A DNA stretch of 64,000 nucleotides. Origin: Rattus norvegicus (lineage: Eukaryota > Chordata > Mammalia > Rodentia > Muridae). The notes beneath the pieces are model-generated. The model ran no database searches, was not told where the DNA came from, and saw nothing but the letters and a program-made list of their open reading frames with translations. Position numbers and translations under genes: made by a program. Positions 11,785 to 22,309 of the stretch are shown one piece after another (position 1 is the stretch's first letter; every line of letters starts with the position of its first letter). The stretch spans positions 233,995,102 through 234,059,101 of the forward strand of contig NC_086019.1 in assembly GCF_036323735.1 (NCBI RefSeq). Reading direction: 5' to 3'.

Positions 11785-11957
11785 TGAGTGGGTTCACTCA
11801 ACAGGTAATGGTGTTTGCTGCCCAACCTCACGACATGGGTTTGATGCTTCAAACCCACGTGGTAAAAGAAAAGATTCTGACAAGTTGTCCTCTGACCCTC
11901 CCCTCCCCATGCACATGCACACAAAATAAACAAAAATGTAATGCAATATTTTTTAAT
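11785..11957 (+). repeat. B3-type SINE, diverged
   Basis: Motifs in order are 'cactcaacaggtaatgg', 'gtttgctgcccaacctca', 'acccacgtggtaaaag', 'agttgtcctctgaccctc' and 'catgcacacaaaataaac'. These are the B3 head, middle and tail. The frames on both strands across it (119 and 98 codons) are shadows of the SINE. Confidence 0.65.
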
Positions 11958-12456
11958 AAGAAAGTTCACATTTAAAGTTGTCTCAAAATGGCCATCTGTG
12001 GATTTCTCTACTTAAACCTACAAACTTGGAAAGAATGAAGTAACATGTTTAAAATGCTGAAGAAAAACTAACACTTAATATCTTACTTGGTGGAGTCCTA
12101 CATGCAGTAGAAGTAAAAAGTCGCCTAGACGGACCACATCTATCAATCACCACCAGGCCCTTCTTATATGAAATTAAACACTAAACATATGAATACATAA
12201 AACTCAGCAGTGCAATATCAGACATTCAGAACACTCTAACACCTCAAGTGTGTTGCGTAAAGTATTTTATCTTTACAATAAATTGTTTTAACTGGGAGGA
12301 CCCAAAGACAAATTTTTAAGAAGAATAAACTGTTAAGTTAAACAAACTTTCCCAATATATAAAATAGATCACTTTAATCTAGAAAGTGGAAGAAATTAAA
12401 GTGTTAAATTACTGCCAATTTGAACTAGCCTATCACATATATACTATTCCTGTAAG

Positions 12457-13057
12457 TGTGTTGGCTACTTTTATGCCAACTGATCTCTAAGCTAGAGTCA
12501 TCAGAGAGGAGGGAACCTCAATTGAGAAAATGCCTCCATAACTCTGGGCTGTAGCCAAGCCTGTAGGGACTTTGTTTTGTTTTTTAAGGCAGGGTTTATG
12601 TAACCTGGTTATATATCTAGGGTCTGTGTAACCCTGGCTGGTCTGGAACTCATTCAGTAGACCAGGTTAGTCTTGAACTCAGAGATCAACTGATGCCTCT
12701 GCCTCCCAAGTGCTGAGATTAAAGGTGTGTACCACAACTACCCAGCTGGCATTTTCTTCATTAGTGATTGATGGGTGAGGACCCAGCCCATGTGGGTAGT
12801 ACATTCCCCAGGGCTGGTGGTTCTGGCTTCTATAAGAAAGCAGACTGAGCAAGCCATGTGAGTAAGTCAGTAAGCACCACCCCTCCATGGCCTCTGCCAG
12901 CTTCTGCCACCATGTTCCTGACTTGTTTGGGTTCCTGTCCTGACTTCTTTCAATGATAGACTGTGATATGGAAGCATAAGCCAAACAAACCCTTTCCTTC
13001 CCAACTTGCTTTTGCTCATGGTGTTTCATCATAGCAATAGAAATGCTAAGACTATAG
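12457..13057 (+). mobile_element. Rodent interspersed repeat interrupted by an antisense B1
   Basis: The outer element starts 'tgtgttggctacttttat', continues 'ctagagtcatcagagagg', 'cctcaattgagaaaatgcc' and 'ctgtagccaagcctgtagg'. It is interrupted by a B1 and resumes with 'cattttcttcattagtgatt', 'ccagcccatgtgggtag', 'ataagaaagcagactgagc' and 'gccaaacaaaccctttcc', ending 'catagcaatagaaatgctaag'-like. The same family recurs at 50332-50695. The 3' end resembles that of the 8955-9361 repeat, so both may be hAT-like non-autonomous elements; the name is uncertain. The 117-codon minus frame is a shadow. Confidence 0.65.
12571..12748 (-). mobile_element. B1 SINE, antisense, inside the previous repeat
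   Basis: On the plus strand the B1 complement is clear: 'ttttttaaggcagggttta', 'ccctggctggtctggaac', 'gaccaggttagtcttgaac' and 'ctgcctcccaagtgctgag', then 'attaaaggtgtgtaccac'. It carries an extra ~30 bases near its poly-T end (two 'ggtt/gggt' segments), suggesting a small internal duplication. It splits the surrounding rodent repeat, so it is the younger of the two. Confidence 0.85.
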
Positions 13058-13196
13058 TGAGAATTTTGGTTTCTTTAAAAGCACAGAAATGTTTTTAGGA
13101 ATATGTTTTTGTTTTGGTCCCAGGTATGGGGTATGGGGCTGCTTTACATTGTCCACAGCAACTGATTGTTCTGCTGGTCTTGTGCTGTAGCAGGGA

Positions 13197-13412
13197 CATG
13201 ATTTCTTTTTATTTTTTTTTAAAGATTTATTTATTTATTATATATAAGTACACTGTAACTGTCTTCAGATACACCAGAAGAGGGCATCAGATCTCTTTAC
13301 AGATGGTTGTGAGCCACCATGTGGTTGCTGGGAATTGAACTCATGACCTCTGGAAGAGCAGTCGGGTGCTCTTAACCGCTGAGCCATCTCTCCAGCCCAT
13401 GATTTCTTTTTA
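13197..13412 (-). mobile_element. B2 SINE, antisense, with 15-bp target-site duplication
   Basis: The B2 complement is nearly complete: 'aaagatttatttattta', 'gtacactgtaactgtcttc', 'accagaagagggcatcag', 'gttgtgagccaccatgtgg', 'aagagcagtcgggtgctc', ending 'gagccatctctccagccc' (the head). The repeat catgatttcttttta occurs at 13197-13211 and 13398-13412 without mismatch. B2 is transcribed by Pol III from a tRNA-like promoter and mobilised by L1. The perfect duplication and good conservation indicate a fairly young copy. Confidence 0.94.
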
Positions 13413-13779
13413 GCTGCAGACAATTTCTGCAAGTGATTGGTATTTGGAATTCCAGAGACTCTTGAACAGGTACATAAGTACTACTCCCCACCCCACCCCT
13501 GGTCCGGCCTATGCTGTTCCTCCTCCTCCTGCTGCTGTTGGTTGGTTTTGTTGTGGTTTGTCAAATGGTAATGCATAAAGAAAGGAGAAGAAAAAAATTA
13601 GGTATCCTGACAACCAATATCAAACTTGCCCCAATCAGCAGAAAGTAGTCTAATGATATCTGCCCCCACCTCCAAGTCTTTCCCCTCTATTTTTTTCCTC
13701 CTACCTAGTATTAGGGGATTGAAAGGGAGGAAGAAGAGGGGTGGTAAAGGGTGGACAAAAAGGAACCCACAAAAGAGTA
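13413..13779. other. Unassigned sequence
   Basis: No gene recognised. A plus frame at 13626-13853 is rich in Lys/Ser/Arg and lies partly over an A/G-rich patch, with no domain. Confidence 0.35.
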
Positions 13780-14455
13780 AAAAATCAAGTTACAGAGACA
13801 GTAAACCTCATAGCAACTGGAAAGTAAAAACCTGTCATCCCTCCATTCAGTAGCAGGGGAAAGAATTCAAAGTGTGGTACCAGAGTCAACCCTCAGATCA
13901 CAAAGGCAGCATGAGGAAGGGGCAAGAGTCTAGAGAACAACCAGAAAATAAGATACGAAGCAATAGCAGCTACTCCTTACCTCCGAAGGATCACCCTGGG
14001 TGCAGATGAATTAATTCCAGCTAAAAGGCAAAGAGTGAATGAAAGCGGTAAGGGATCAAGTGAAGTGCAACTATGCTGCCTGGGAAAGGCTCAATTCATT
14101 AGTGTAAGTAAGGACACATATCAACTCAAAGTGGGGGTATAGAAAATGTTCTAGGCAAGTGAAAGAAATCAGGAACAGCTACACTCATATTGGACAAAAT
14201 AGACTTTATATCAAAGGCAATAAAAAGAGGTAAAGAGGCCATTATGTAATGATAGAGAACGCTCAACAAGAAAACAGTCATAAAAACATGCACACCCAAT
14301 ATCGCAGCACCTGAATAGAGAAAGCTATCACTAAATGATTTGAAGAGAGAGACAGACTATCAGTGCAACAACAGCAGGGCATTCAATAACCCACTTTTGA
14401 TAATGGACAGATCATCTAGACAGATCAATAAAGGAACACTGGACTTGAGGGTCAC
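13780..14455 (+). repeat. Ancient L1 fragment, ORF2 5' (endonuclease) region, sense
   Basis: The ordered matches are to the ORF2 N-terminal region of old mammalian L1s: 'aacaaccagaaaataag', 'caactatgctgcctggg', 'ctcaaagtgggggtatag', 'ctacactcatattggac', 'aaaatagactttatatc', 'gccattatgtaatgatag', 'caataacccacttttgat' and 'aatggacagatcatc'. Reading frames are destroyed. It is far more diverged than the L1s at 38-48 and 56-60 kb, so it predates the rodent radiations of those elements. Confidence 0.7.
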
Positions 14456-16400
14456 TGGTTTCATAAGTGCCCTTGAGTCAGAATCAGTCCCTGGCTTTAG
14501 CTCCTACTTTCCCTTGGGTTTAGTGCCCATAGCTTTTCCTCTCATCTTAAAGACAATTTTCTAGTTTAATTATTTGTTTTGTAAAGTCTCAGCATTTGAA
14601 GTGCAAATTCAAATGCCAGTTGCATTATAAGAAGACATCTCACTTTCTCCCCAGAACTGCCTAGTAGCTGTTTTCCTTAACAGGGATGTTGTTTGCTTTC
14701 AACTCTTGGGATCGCACTTATTCCCTAACCATAGTCAGATGTTACTTCGTTTACTATTTGTTATTTACTGGGTGTAAGCAATATTGATATGTAATATCTT
14801 AAGGTTAATTATTGTGTGTTATCTCTGGCTGATTAAAGATACTTTATCACTGAAAATTATTTCAGGACAGATTTTATCTGTAAGTTTTAATATGTCCTAC
14901 TTAAATTATATTTATAATCACTTAAAATATCTTCTGTAGTCTACTGATTATACCTTTAGCATATCAAACATTTAGAACATTACTGTTTACTTATAAAATA
15001 TTGGCAGACATCCATTTTGTCTTTTGCCATTGATTTCAATATTACTTCCACTGCATAGGACAATATATTATTTAAATGTTAAGATGTATCACAATTTGCT
15101 TCATGGACAGAGATGAAGCTAAATTTGACAAGTAGTCCATGCATGTTGGAAAACAACTATTCCACAGTTGCCGGGCCAGTGTTTTATGTGTGAAATGTGT
15201 AAGCTTTATTCGTCATGCTTTCCCCATTCTAGTCAATTCTTTATTTTCATTCTATCATTTATTTAGAAATATTTCTGGAAATTCCTACTGACGCTCAGCA
15301 GTTCCTACCGTTTGTCATCCACACCAGTTTGTTATTGCTTATTTGTTTGTTTGTTTGTCTAACTGAATTGGACCTAGTGACTAGCATCTAAGAAATGAAA
15401 AAGAGCAAAAATGGTGAACCATTCCTAAGATTAATCTATAAAAATCTTCCCACCTACTTTGGTCTTTTATCTCTCATTCTGGCAAATGTCGGCAGCCACG
15501 TGCTGAGTGGCAGTATGGAGGGGTGCCTGTGGCAGGGAACCAAAAGGGAGGTTTTGGTCAGCAAGAAAGGAAATAAGACATTAAGGGTAGGAGTCTCAGG
15601 GGACTGAATTCTGCACCAACAATATTGAAAGCAGCTTTCTAAAGAGTGAATCTTGAGAGATCTTAGATCAGTAGATATGGTCTACTGCAAGGCTCTATGA
15701 ACAAGACTCAAGTTCACTATGAGCTGAAATGTATGTAAATTTGCTTTTACTGCTTAAGCAACTAAACTTAGGGGCAATTTACAGTGTAGCAATAATTATT
15801 ACCAGAGAGATTAGAATATGGAGTTTTCTGAAACATATTTTTATTAATTCCTTGATAGTTTTATACACAAATGGCTTTTCTGTTAGAATTTTTAAAACTT
15901 AATTTTAATAAAATACACACAAAATATGACCTTTTCTATCTCAATTATTTTTTAAGTGTTCAGCAATACGTGTACCCTCATTGCTATGCCACCAAGCCCT
16001 AGAACGCTTTCGTCTGGCAAAACTGAACTTGCTATTAAATAATTCTTCAGTATTCTCTCCTCCATGACTCGAGTAACCTCTATCTCACCTTCTATTTCTG
16101 TGAACTCAGCCTAGAATTTTACAAATGGAATGACACCAGGTTTGTCTTTTCTTTCTGGCTTACTCTAATTAGCAGATCATCTTAGGATGCGTGTCTGCTG
16201 CAGAACTCTCCTCCTAAAGCCTGGATAAAGATTGTCTTCTATGTATTACTTCTGTGAGGACCTGCCTCCCTGTTTTCCTTAGTGGCTACATAACTGTACA
16301 TTCCTATGAGAAGCTCATTATGCGCTTCATGAGAACCTCATGAAAGGTTTTTGTTGTTGTTGTTTCTGCTGCTGCTCTTGTCTTGCTTGTTTTTGATTTT
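14456..16400. other. Unassigned AT-rich sequence
   Basis: No gene supported. A (TTTG)n run (about 15340-15358) is the only simple repeat of note. Frames are short. Confidence 0.4.
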
Positions 16401-16480
16401 GGTAGCCCTGGTGATTGACCCCTTGGTCTTGTGCATGCTAACAAGTTCCCTACCATTGAGTTCCTTCTCCATAACCAAGA
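16400..16480 (-). repeat. ID/B4-type tRNA-derived SINE fragment, antisense
   Basis: The stretch 'tagccctggtgattgacc', 'ccttggtcttgtgcatgc' and 'taacaagttccctaccat' is the complement of a diverged tRNA-Ala-type SINE head. It is preceded by T/G-rich sequence (TTGTTG repeats at 16350-16380). Old copy, no duplication seen. Confidence 0.55.
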
Positions 16481-16559
16481 GTTCAGTTTCATAGCACGTT
16501 CGTTACATTCTCAAGGTCCTAGGCTTGATAGTTAGGCTTTGGTTCTTATTTTTATTTAC

Positions 16560-16650
16560 TTCTAGCTGAGTCTTGTTATAAAGTCCAGGCTCTCCTCCAC
16601 CTCTGAGCTCTGGAACTATAGGCATGCATCATTGCCCCTAGTTAGCTTGC
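16560..16650 (-). repeat. B1/B4-like SINE fragment, antisense
   Basis: Weak matches to the B1 complement: 'gagtcttgttataaagtcc', 'aggctctcctccacctctg' and 'ggaactataggcatgcatc'. The copy is old and truncated. Confidence 0.4.
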
Positions 16651-17749
16651 TTTTATGTTAGCCATATTAATGTCTATGGTATGCGTTCTGGAAATTTTTG
16701 GCTTCACATAGAGTTTAGTGTTAATTGTTAATAAGCCATACATTTAATTCTATTAAAAGAAAGCCACTGTTAAAAATGTCAAATGATCGTGCATCATTTT
16801 CAGTCAACATGCAAGGCGCAAAGTCAAGGCACAAAAATCACCAGCTTTCATATGCACCAGTAACAAACTGGCAGAAACTGGGTCTAGGAGAAATATCCCA
16901 CTCACAGTGGCGCCAAGGGGGAAATGCCTGTGAGTAAACTTAGGCAAGAAAGCAAATGAAACCTTCCACAGCACGACATCTTTCCCCATCTGTGCCTGCT
17001 GACTTTCATAGGTGGCTCAAGGGCAGAAACCATGTCTTATTTCCTTCCCCTCTGCGCCTTTCTACGAAGTTCTTTTCGCTTTTTATTTCTCCAACCACTC
17101 AGTGAATTACAGGGGGGAAAAAAAAGGTGAGCCCAGAGAACTATTCATTCAAAAGAGATTATGCATGTAAGGTTTTCCCTGAGCGAGATAAAATGAATGA
17201 GAATAAACTGGTGTGCCAGCTGTTTGTTTATTCCCAGGAAAAGAAGGAGAGTGATTCTGGGGATGGGGCGGAGGAGAAACAAAGCACAGTTCTTCCATTT
17301 TAATATCACAAGACTGCAGAGTCATTTCGGTATAGGGCTCATGGAGCTGTGGCTTCCCAAAAGCTGAGCAGGTACCACCTCAGGGAAAACCTGGCAGCCA
17401 GATAATCTTGAAGAGACTTTGAAAAGCCCTCTGCTGTGGCATGTCTTCTAGGAATGAGGCTAAATGTGGACCACATCCCACTAGTGGTAATTAAAGCAAT
17501 AAGAGATAGGGAAATCTCCCCTCAGTCCTCCCAGTGGGATGCACACTGTCACCTGACCCACTTCTACTTGGCTCCAGTCACCTCCCAGGAGTAGGCAAAG
17601 GCCCTAGTGAAGCACAAGAAACTGCTTTGTAAATATAGAACAGGCACGTGTCGCTTTCTCTTACTTGATGGCTTTGATGCTGGTTGGGGATTGGCGGATG
17701 AAAAACTGAGAGCAAAATTGCCCATATTCACTATAGAAGCCTAAGCCTG

Positions 17750-17751
<2 letters not shown>
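16651..17751. other. Unassigned sequence
   Basis: No recognised gene or repeat. A 70-codon plus frame (16725-16937) has no domain features. Confidence 0.35.
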
Positions 17752-17787
<36 letters not shown>

Positions 17788-17820
17788 TGTGTGTCTGTGT
17801 GTCTGTGTGTCTGTGTGTAT
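17752..17820. repeat. (TG)n(TGTC)n compound microsatellite
   Basis: A pure TG run of about 35 bases continues into four TCTGTGTG-type units. The antisense frame gives a Thr/His run, an artefact. Confidence 0.95.
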
Positions 17821-18696
17821 AATATGAGACTTACAGACAGATAGATGACAGATATGACAGGCTGAGACCCAAACAAACTGTTTGGGGCACAGCTGATATT
17901 AGGCCAGCAGATGATAGAGTTAGACATATGTCAGAAGGTGGGACTTCCCCTCTAGACTGAAAGGAAGTGACTGGGAAAGTGCTGGTTCGGTTCACTGGGC
18001 TACTTAGTAGTTGAGAAGCAGGTAACACAGCAGAAGATGACTCTGAGTCACTATATGGGCACAGAGGCTGGCAGGTTTCCCTGGACTCTAATTCTGGGCT
18101 GATTGTTAACGGCAGAAGAAGAGAAACATAACTAAGGATGCTGAAGAGAGAGCTGGTGACCACCAGAGGTGGAGTCAGGAAGAGATCACAGAGGACACAG
18201 CACACCCCTCTCTGCCCTGAGCTTGCCTCAGCCTCACCGTCTATCCTCCCTCTCCGTTTCTTCACCAAGACCATCCCAGTCCCTCACTGTGCCCATGTCT
18301 AGGTGATGAACAGCAGGGGGTCTTCATGTTTTCAGGGATGGCAGAAAAAGCCACCACAAACTAGGTCACCATCACTCTCTGTGATAAGAGCTGTCATGGT
18401 GTGTATAGGGTCTTTTGGAATGTGGTGGAAGGAGCTGCTGATTTTGTATGGATGTAGTTAAAGAGGAGCTGGTGTTTAGGGAAGACTTTATATAGAGATC
18501 CCCTTTACATAACCCGGCTCTCTGGTGTGTCCTCTTGGGTCTCTTTAACTTGAGTCCCTGTTAGCTCAAACTCACTACTTAAAAGGCCTAAAGGCAGCTG
18601 TGCCCCAAACAGTTTGGTTGTCCCAGCTTTGCTCTTTCTCCTCTGAACAGAAGATCCCAGCTGTTTTTATTGTCCAGAATCTTATGTATTAAAAGA
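17821..18696. other. Unassigned sequence
   Basis: A 147-codon minus frame (17831-18274) is open, and its C-terminal part reads Ser/Leu-rich without a domain. Nothing else supports it as a gene. No repeat recognised. Confidence 0.35.
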
Positions 18697-18773
18697 GCAA
18701 CTCAAGCCCTGGGTTCGGTCCCCAGCTCCGAAAAAAAGAAAAGAAAAGGAAAAAAAAAAAAAAAGCAACTCAA
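18697..18773 (+). mobile_element. 5'-truncated ID SINE with target-site duplication
   Basis: Only the 3' part of ID is present (18706-18764): 'gccctgggttcggtcccc' with the B box, 'agctccg', then a long A-rich tail with G interruptions. It is flanked by gcaactcaa at 18697-18705 and 18765-18773. Truncation of a SINE at its 5' end during target-primed reverse transcription is less common than full-length insertion. Confidence 0.88.
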
Positions 18774-19029
18774 ATGCTGCCTCCTCCATGAAGCCTTCTC
18801 TGACAACTCCAAGTCTAATTTCTGCGTTCATTGTCTAGAATTCCACTTTAACATTCAATAACTTGTGTGTGACATCTCATGCCCACATGAACCCCCCCTC
18901 ATTTTACATTTATTCCAAACACAGAGTCTGAAGATACTTGTGCACAGTATTTTTAGTACAGCTATATTTGACTATGACCCATTGCATGAAGTCATATGTG
19001 GAATTTGGTGTGTGGTGTAGGCAATCAAA

Positions 19030-19203
19030 AAGCTAGTGAGATGCCTCAGTGAGGGAAGGTAATTGCTGCCAAGGATGACAAGTTGAGTTTGGTTGCAGGA
19101 GAGAACTGGCATTCACAAAGTGTCTGTGGACTTCCACATGCAGACCATGGCACATGTACACACCCCTTCCCCACACACAATAAAACAAATGAAAATGTGT
19201 TTG
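19030..19203 (+). repeat. B3-type SINE, diverged
   Basis: Motifs in order: 'agctagtgagatgcctcag', 'aattgctgccaaggatga', 'gttgagtttggttgcagg', 'agagaactggcattc', 'acttccacatgcagacc', ending in 'acacaataaaacaaatg'. It abuts the truncated 5' end of the following L1. Confidence 0.65.
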
Positions 19204-19204
19204 G

Positions 19205-21351
19205 AAACTGCAAACATATTGGGAGAGAAATCATGGAAGCAGTACCTTTCATGATAGCCTAAAAAATACCTTGAGCTAACTAAAAATAAGCAAATGAAAG
19301 ACTTGAATAATAAAAACTTTAAGAAATGTGAAGAAAGAAATCAAAGAGGACAGCAGGTGATGGAAAGATCTCCTCCACAGGTGGTAGGATTAATATTTTG
19401 AAAATCTCCATCCTTCCAAAATCAATCTACAGATTCAGTACAATCTCCATCAAAAAATCTGATACAATTCTTCTCGACAACTAAAGAAATAACCTTCAAG
19501 TTCATATAGAAACAGACAAACAAAAACCCACAAGTTAGCTAAAACATTCCTGAATAATAAAAGAACTGTGGGAGCTATTAATATCTTATATTTCAAGCTA
19601 TATTACAAAGTTACAGCAATAAAAATAGCACAGTATTGGCATAAACCAAACCTATCTATCAATGAAATAGAATTGAAAACCCAGACATAGTTTCACACAT
19701 CTATGGACATCTGATTTTTTGAAAAAGCAGCATAAAACACACACTGGAAAAATTGTGTGTGGGGAACACAACCTGTTTACACTAGTGAGCAGCATCTTTC
19801 AGCAAATGGTGCTGGTCAAACTGGACAGTTGCATATAGACAACCGAAAATAAACCCATATATATCATCAGACACAGAACTCAACTCCAAATGGATCGACC
19901 TAAGACCCTATTTGCTAAACCCAATAGAAAAGAGGAAACAATCTTGAACATACTGATACAAGAAAGGATGTTCTGAACAGGTCACCAATGACACAGTCAC
20001 CACACCCAGCAATTAGCAGATGGGACCTCATTTGCTTTGTATGGTAAAGACCACCATCACTGGGGCAAAGCAGCAGGCTACAGGATGGGAAAAGATCATT
20101 ACCAATTACACATCTGATAGAGCATTAGTATCTAAAACTATAATATAAAGAACCTTTAAAAAATGAAGGGAGAACATCAAGAAAGCGATTAACCCAATTA
20201 AAAAAATGGATATGGGACTAAACAGAGAGTTCTAAAAAGATGCATTGCAAATGATGATGAAGAAACGCTTTTAAAACTATTCAGCATCCTTAGCCACCAG
20301 AGAAATGCAAATTAAAACCATTCTGAGATTTCATCTTACTCAAGTCAGAAGAGCCAAGATCAATAAAATAAGTGATCTCATGGGCTGGTTAGGGTGTGAG
20401 GAAAGGGAAACACTTCCCCATTGCTACTGGGACTGAAAACTTGAACAGCCGTCATGGAACTCCATACAGAGGTTCCTCAGAAAGCTGAAAAGTGATCTAC
20501 CATAAGCTCCAGCAGTGTCACCCTTGGACATACACCCAAAGGACGCTACTTCCAACTACACAGAGATACCTGGTCATCCATGTTCATTACTGCTCTATTA
20601 ATAATAGTTAGAAAATGAAAATAGCATAGGTATCCATCAACCAATGAATGGATAACGGGAATGTGGGACATGTGTTCAATGGGATAATATTTCACTGTTA
20701 AGAAAAGTTAAATTAATAAATTTGCAGAGTAACTGGGTGATGCTAAAAACGATTATCCTGAGTGCGGTAACCCAGACCCCAAAAGATGAATATTGTATTT
20801 TTTAATATGTGGATATTATTAATCTTTAGACATGTATGTCTCAATCAGAATAACCACAGAGGTTAGGTAGCCAGTAAGGGACTAGGGAGGAGGTGATCGT
20901 CCAAGGAAAGAGAAATGGAGTCTAGTGTTATAAAGAGACAAAGGGGGGAACTGGGAGAATTAAATTGGGTGTGGTATGATTGGGCAGGGGAAAGGAGGGA
21001 GTTAGGGGAAGGACAAGGCCCTTTAAGGAAGCATATGCAGACCTACCACTGTAGGAGATTCCTAAAATATATAAATACATGAAAGGGATTTAAATGGAGT
21101 CACTGTATAATGGGACAGGCAATGTCCCAGCTAAACATCTTATGCTACAAACACAAATGGACTCCATGTTTTTGTGTCGTTTTGTTTTCTTGTTGTTCAG
21201 TTTGTCTTAATTTCTTCCTTTTGAGAGAGAGAAAGAGAAAGCATGAAGTTGAGATGGGGATAGGGAGTTGGGGAGGATCTGAGAAAAGCCAGAGAGGAAA
21301 GAAGATGATTCAAATACATTGTATGCAGATTTTTAATCAAAAATTAATTTT
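19205..21351 (+). repeat. 5'-truncated older rodent L1 (ORF2 C-terminal half plus 3' UTR)
   Basis: The segment runs in the same order as the C-terminal part of ORF2 in the L1 at 42.4-46.2 kb. Landmarks are 'gaaagatctcctccacag', 'aatctacagattcagtac', 'cagtattggcataaacc', 'agcagcatctttcagcaa', 'cagctatggatcgacc'-like sequence, 'cattgcaaatgatgatg', 'agagaaatgcaaattaaa' and 'gttcattactgctctatt'. Then a 3' UTR with 'caatgtcccagctaaacat' and a G/A-rich part ends in AT-rich sequence at about 21350. Frames are broken throughout. Divergence is much higher than in the 38-48 kb L1s, suggesting an older (Lx-type) family. The Rps17 retropseudogene inserted at its 3' tail. Confidence 0.8.
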
Positions 21352-21862
21352 AAATTAATATATTTACCTCTTTTAACAAGACCGGCCAACATGGACTGTG
21401 TTCCCACCAAGACTGTGAAGAAGGTGACCAAGTCATCATTGAGAAGTAGCACACGCGCCTGGGTGATGACTTCCACACCAACAAGTGTGTGTGCAAGGAG
21501 ATTGCCATCATCCCCAGCAAGAAACGTCAAAGCAAGATAGCCAGCTATGTCATGCATCTGATGGAGTGGGTTCAGAGAGGCCCTGTGAGAGGTATCTCTA
21601 TCCAGGTGAAGGAAGAAGAAAGAGAAAGGAGAGATAATTATTTTCCTGAGGTCTCAACCCTCGATCAGGAGGAGATCATTGAGGTAGAGCCTGACACCAA
21701 GGACATGCTGACACTTCTGGACTTTGGCAGTCTCTCTAACCTCCAGCTCACTCAGCCTATGGTTGGGATAAATTAAAAAAAAAAACATGTGGAGTTGTTT
21801 AATTTGGTATGTCATATGTTCAATAAGCCTAGAAACAAAACCAAAAATTAATATATTTACCT
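21352..21862 (+). pseudogene. Rps17-ps: Rps17 processed pseudogene with target-site duplication
   Basis: This is an intronless copy of ribosomal protein S17 mRNA (a 40S subunit protein) made by L1 machinery. The pseudo-coding part is 21391-21802. The frame at 21489-21776 reads recognisable S17 segments such as [19 protein letters not shown] [18 protein letters not shown] and [12 protein letters not shown] one-base deletion in 'aaggtgaccaagtcatc' (near 21413) breaks the frame from the ATG, and the last ~10 codons are altered at an A-rich stretch (21775-21786). The sequence before the ATG, 'cctcttttaacaag', looks like the pyrimidine-rich 5' end (TOP) of a ribosomal protein mRNA, so the copy is near full length. 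A variant poly(A) signal 'aataag' lies at about 21821. The duplication aaattaatatatttacct occurs at 21352-21369 and 21845-21862. No function expected. Confidence 0.93.
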
Positions 21863-21869
21863 TTTAAAA

Positions 21870-22075
21870 TGTATTTGGAATTTTTTTAAAAATTATTTAT
21901 TTTATGAACATGAGTACACTGTAGTTGTCTTCAGACACACCACAAGAGGGCATGGGATACCACTACAGATAGTTGTGAGCCACCATGTGGTTGCTGGGAC
22001 TTAATCTCAAGACCTCTGGAGGAATAGTCAGGGCTCTTAACCACTGAGACATCTCTTCAGCACTGTGTTTGGATT
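21870..22075 (-). mobile_element. B2 SINE, antisense
   Basis: The B2 complement is clear: 'gagtacactgtagttgtc', 'ttcagacacaccacaaga', 'gttgtgagccaccatgtgg' and 'ttgctgggacttaatctc', ending 'actgagacatctcttcagca'. Near-identical flanks, 'tgtatttgga' at 21870 and 'tgtgtttgga' at 22064, are a likely target-site duplication with one change. It is more diverged than the B2 at 13.2 kb. Confidence 0.88.
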
Positions 22076-22250
22076 TTTTAATACCCCCAATATGTGTGCC
22101 AAATTTGTTCTACTGTAAGTATGTCTTAATATTGATTAATACATTTTTCTCTAAAAACTAAAATGAAAGGTATTAGATTGCAGAAGTCATTTTCTAATGT
22201 TCTATATTATTTCTAGTAGATTACTAACATGGTACCTAATAAGCTTCAAC

Positions 22251-22309
22251 TGAATGAATGAATGAATTAATAAGTGAGTGAATGAATGAATGAGTGGATG
22301 AATGAATAC
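22251..22309. repeat. (GAAT)n tetranucleotide repeat
   Basis: Imperfect TGAA/GAAT units, interrupted by 'ttaataagtgagtg'. Simple repeat; the Met-Asn-Glu-Trp run in the plus frame is its translation. Confidence 0.92.

Noticed and set aside
17831..18274. 147-codon minus frame
   Set aside because: Ser/Leu-rich without a domain, begins or ends at the microsatellite, and no homologue recognised.
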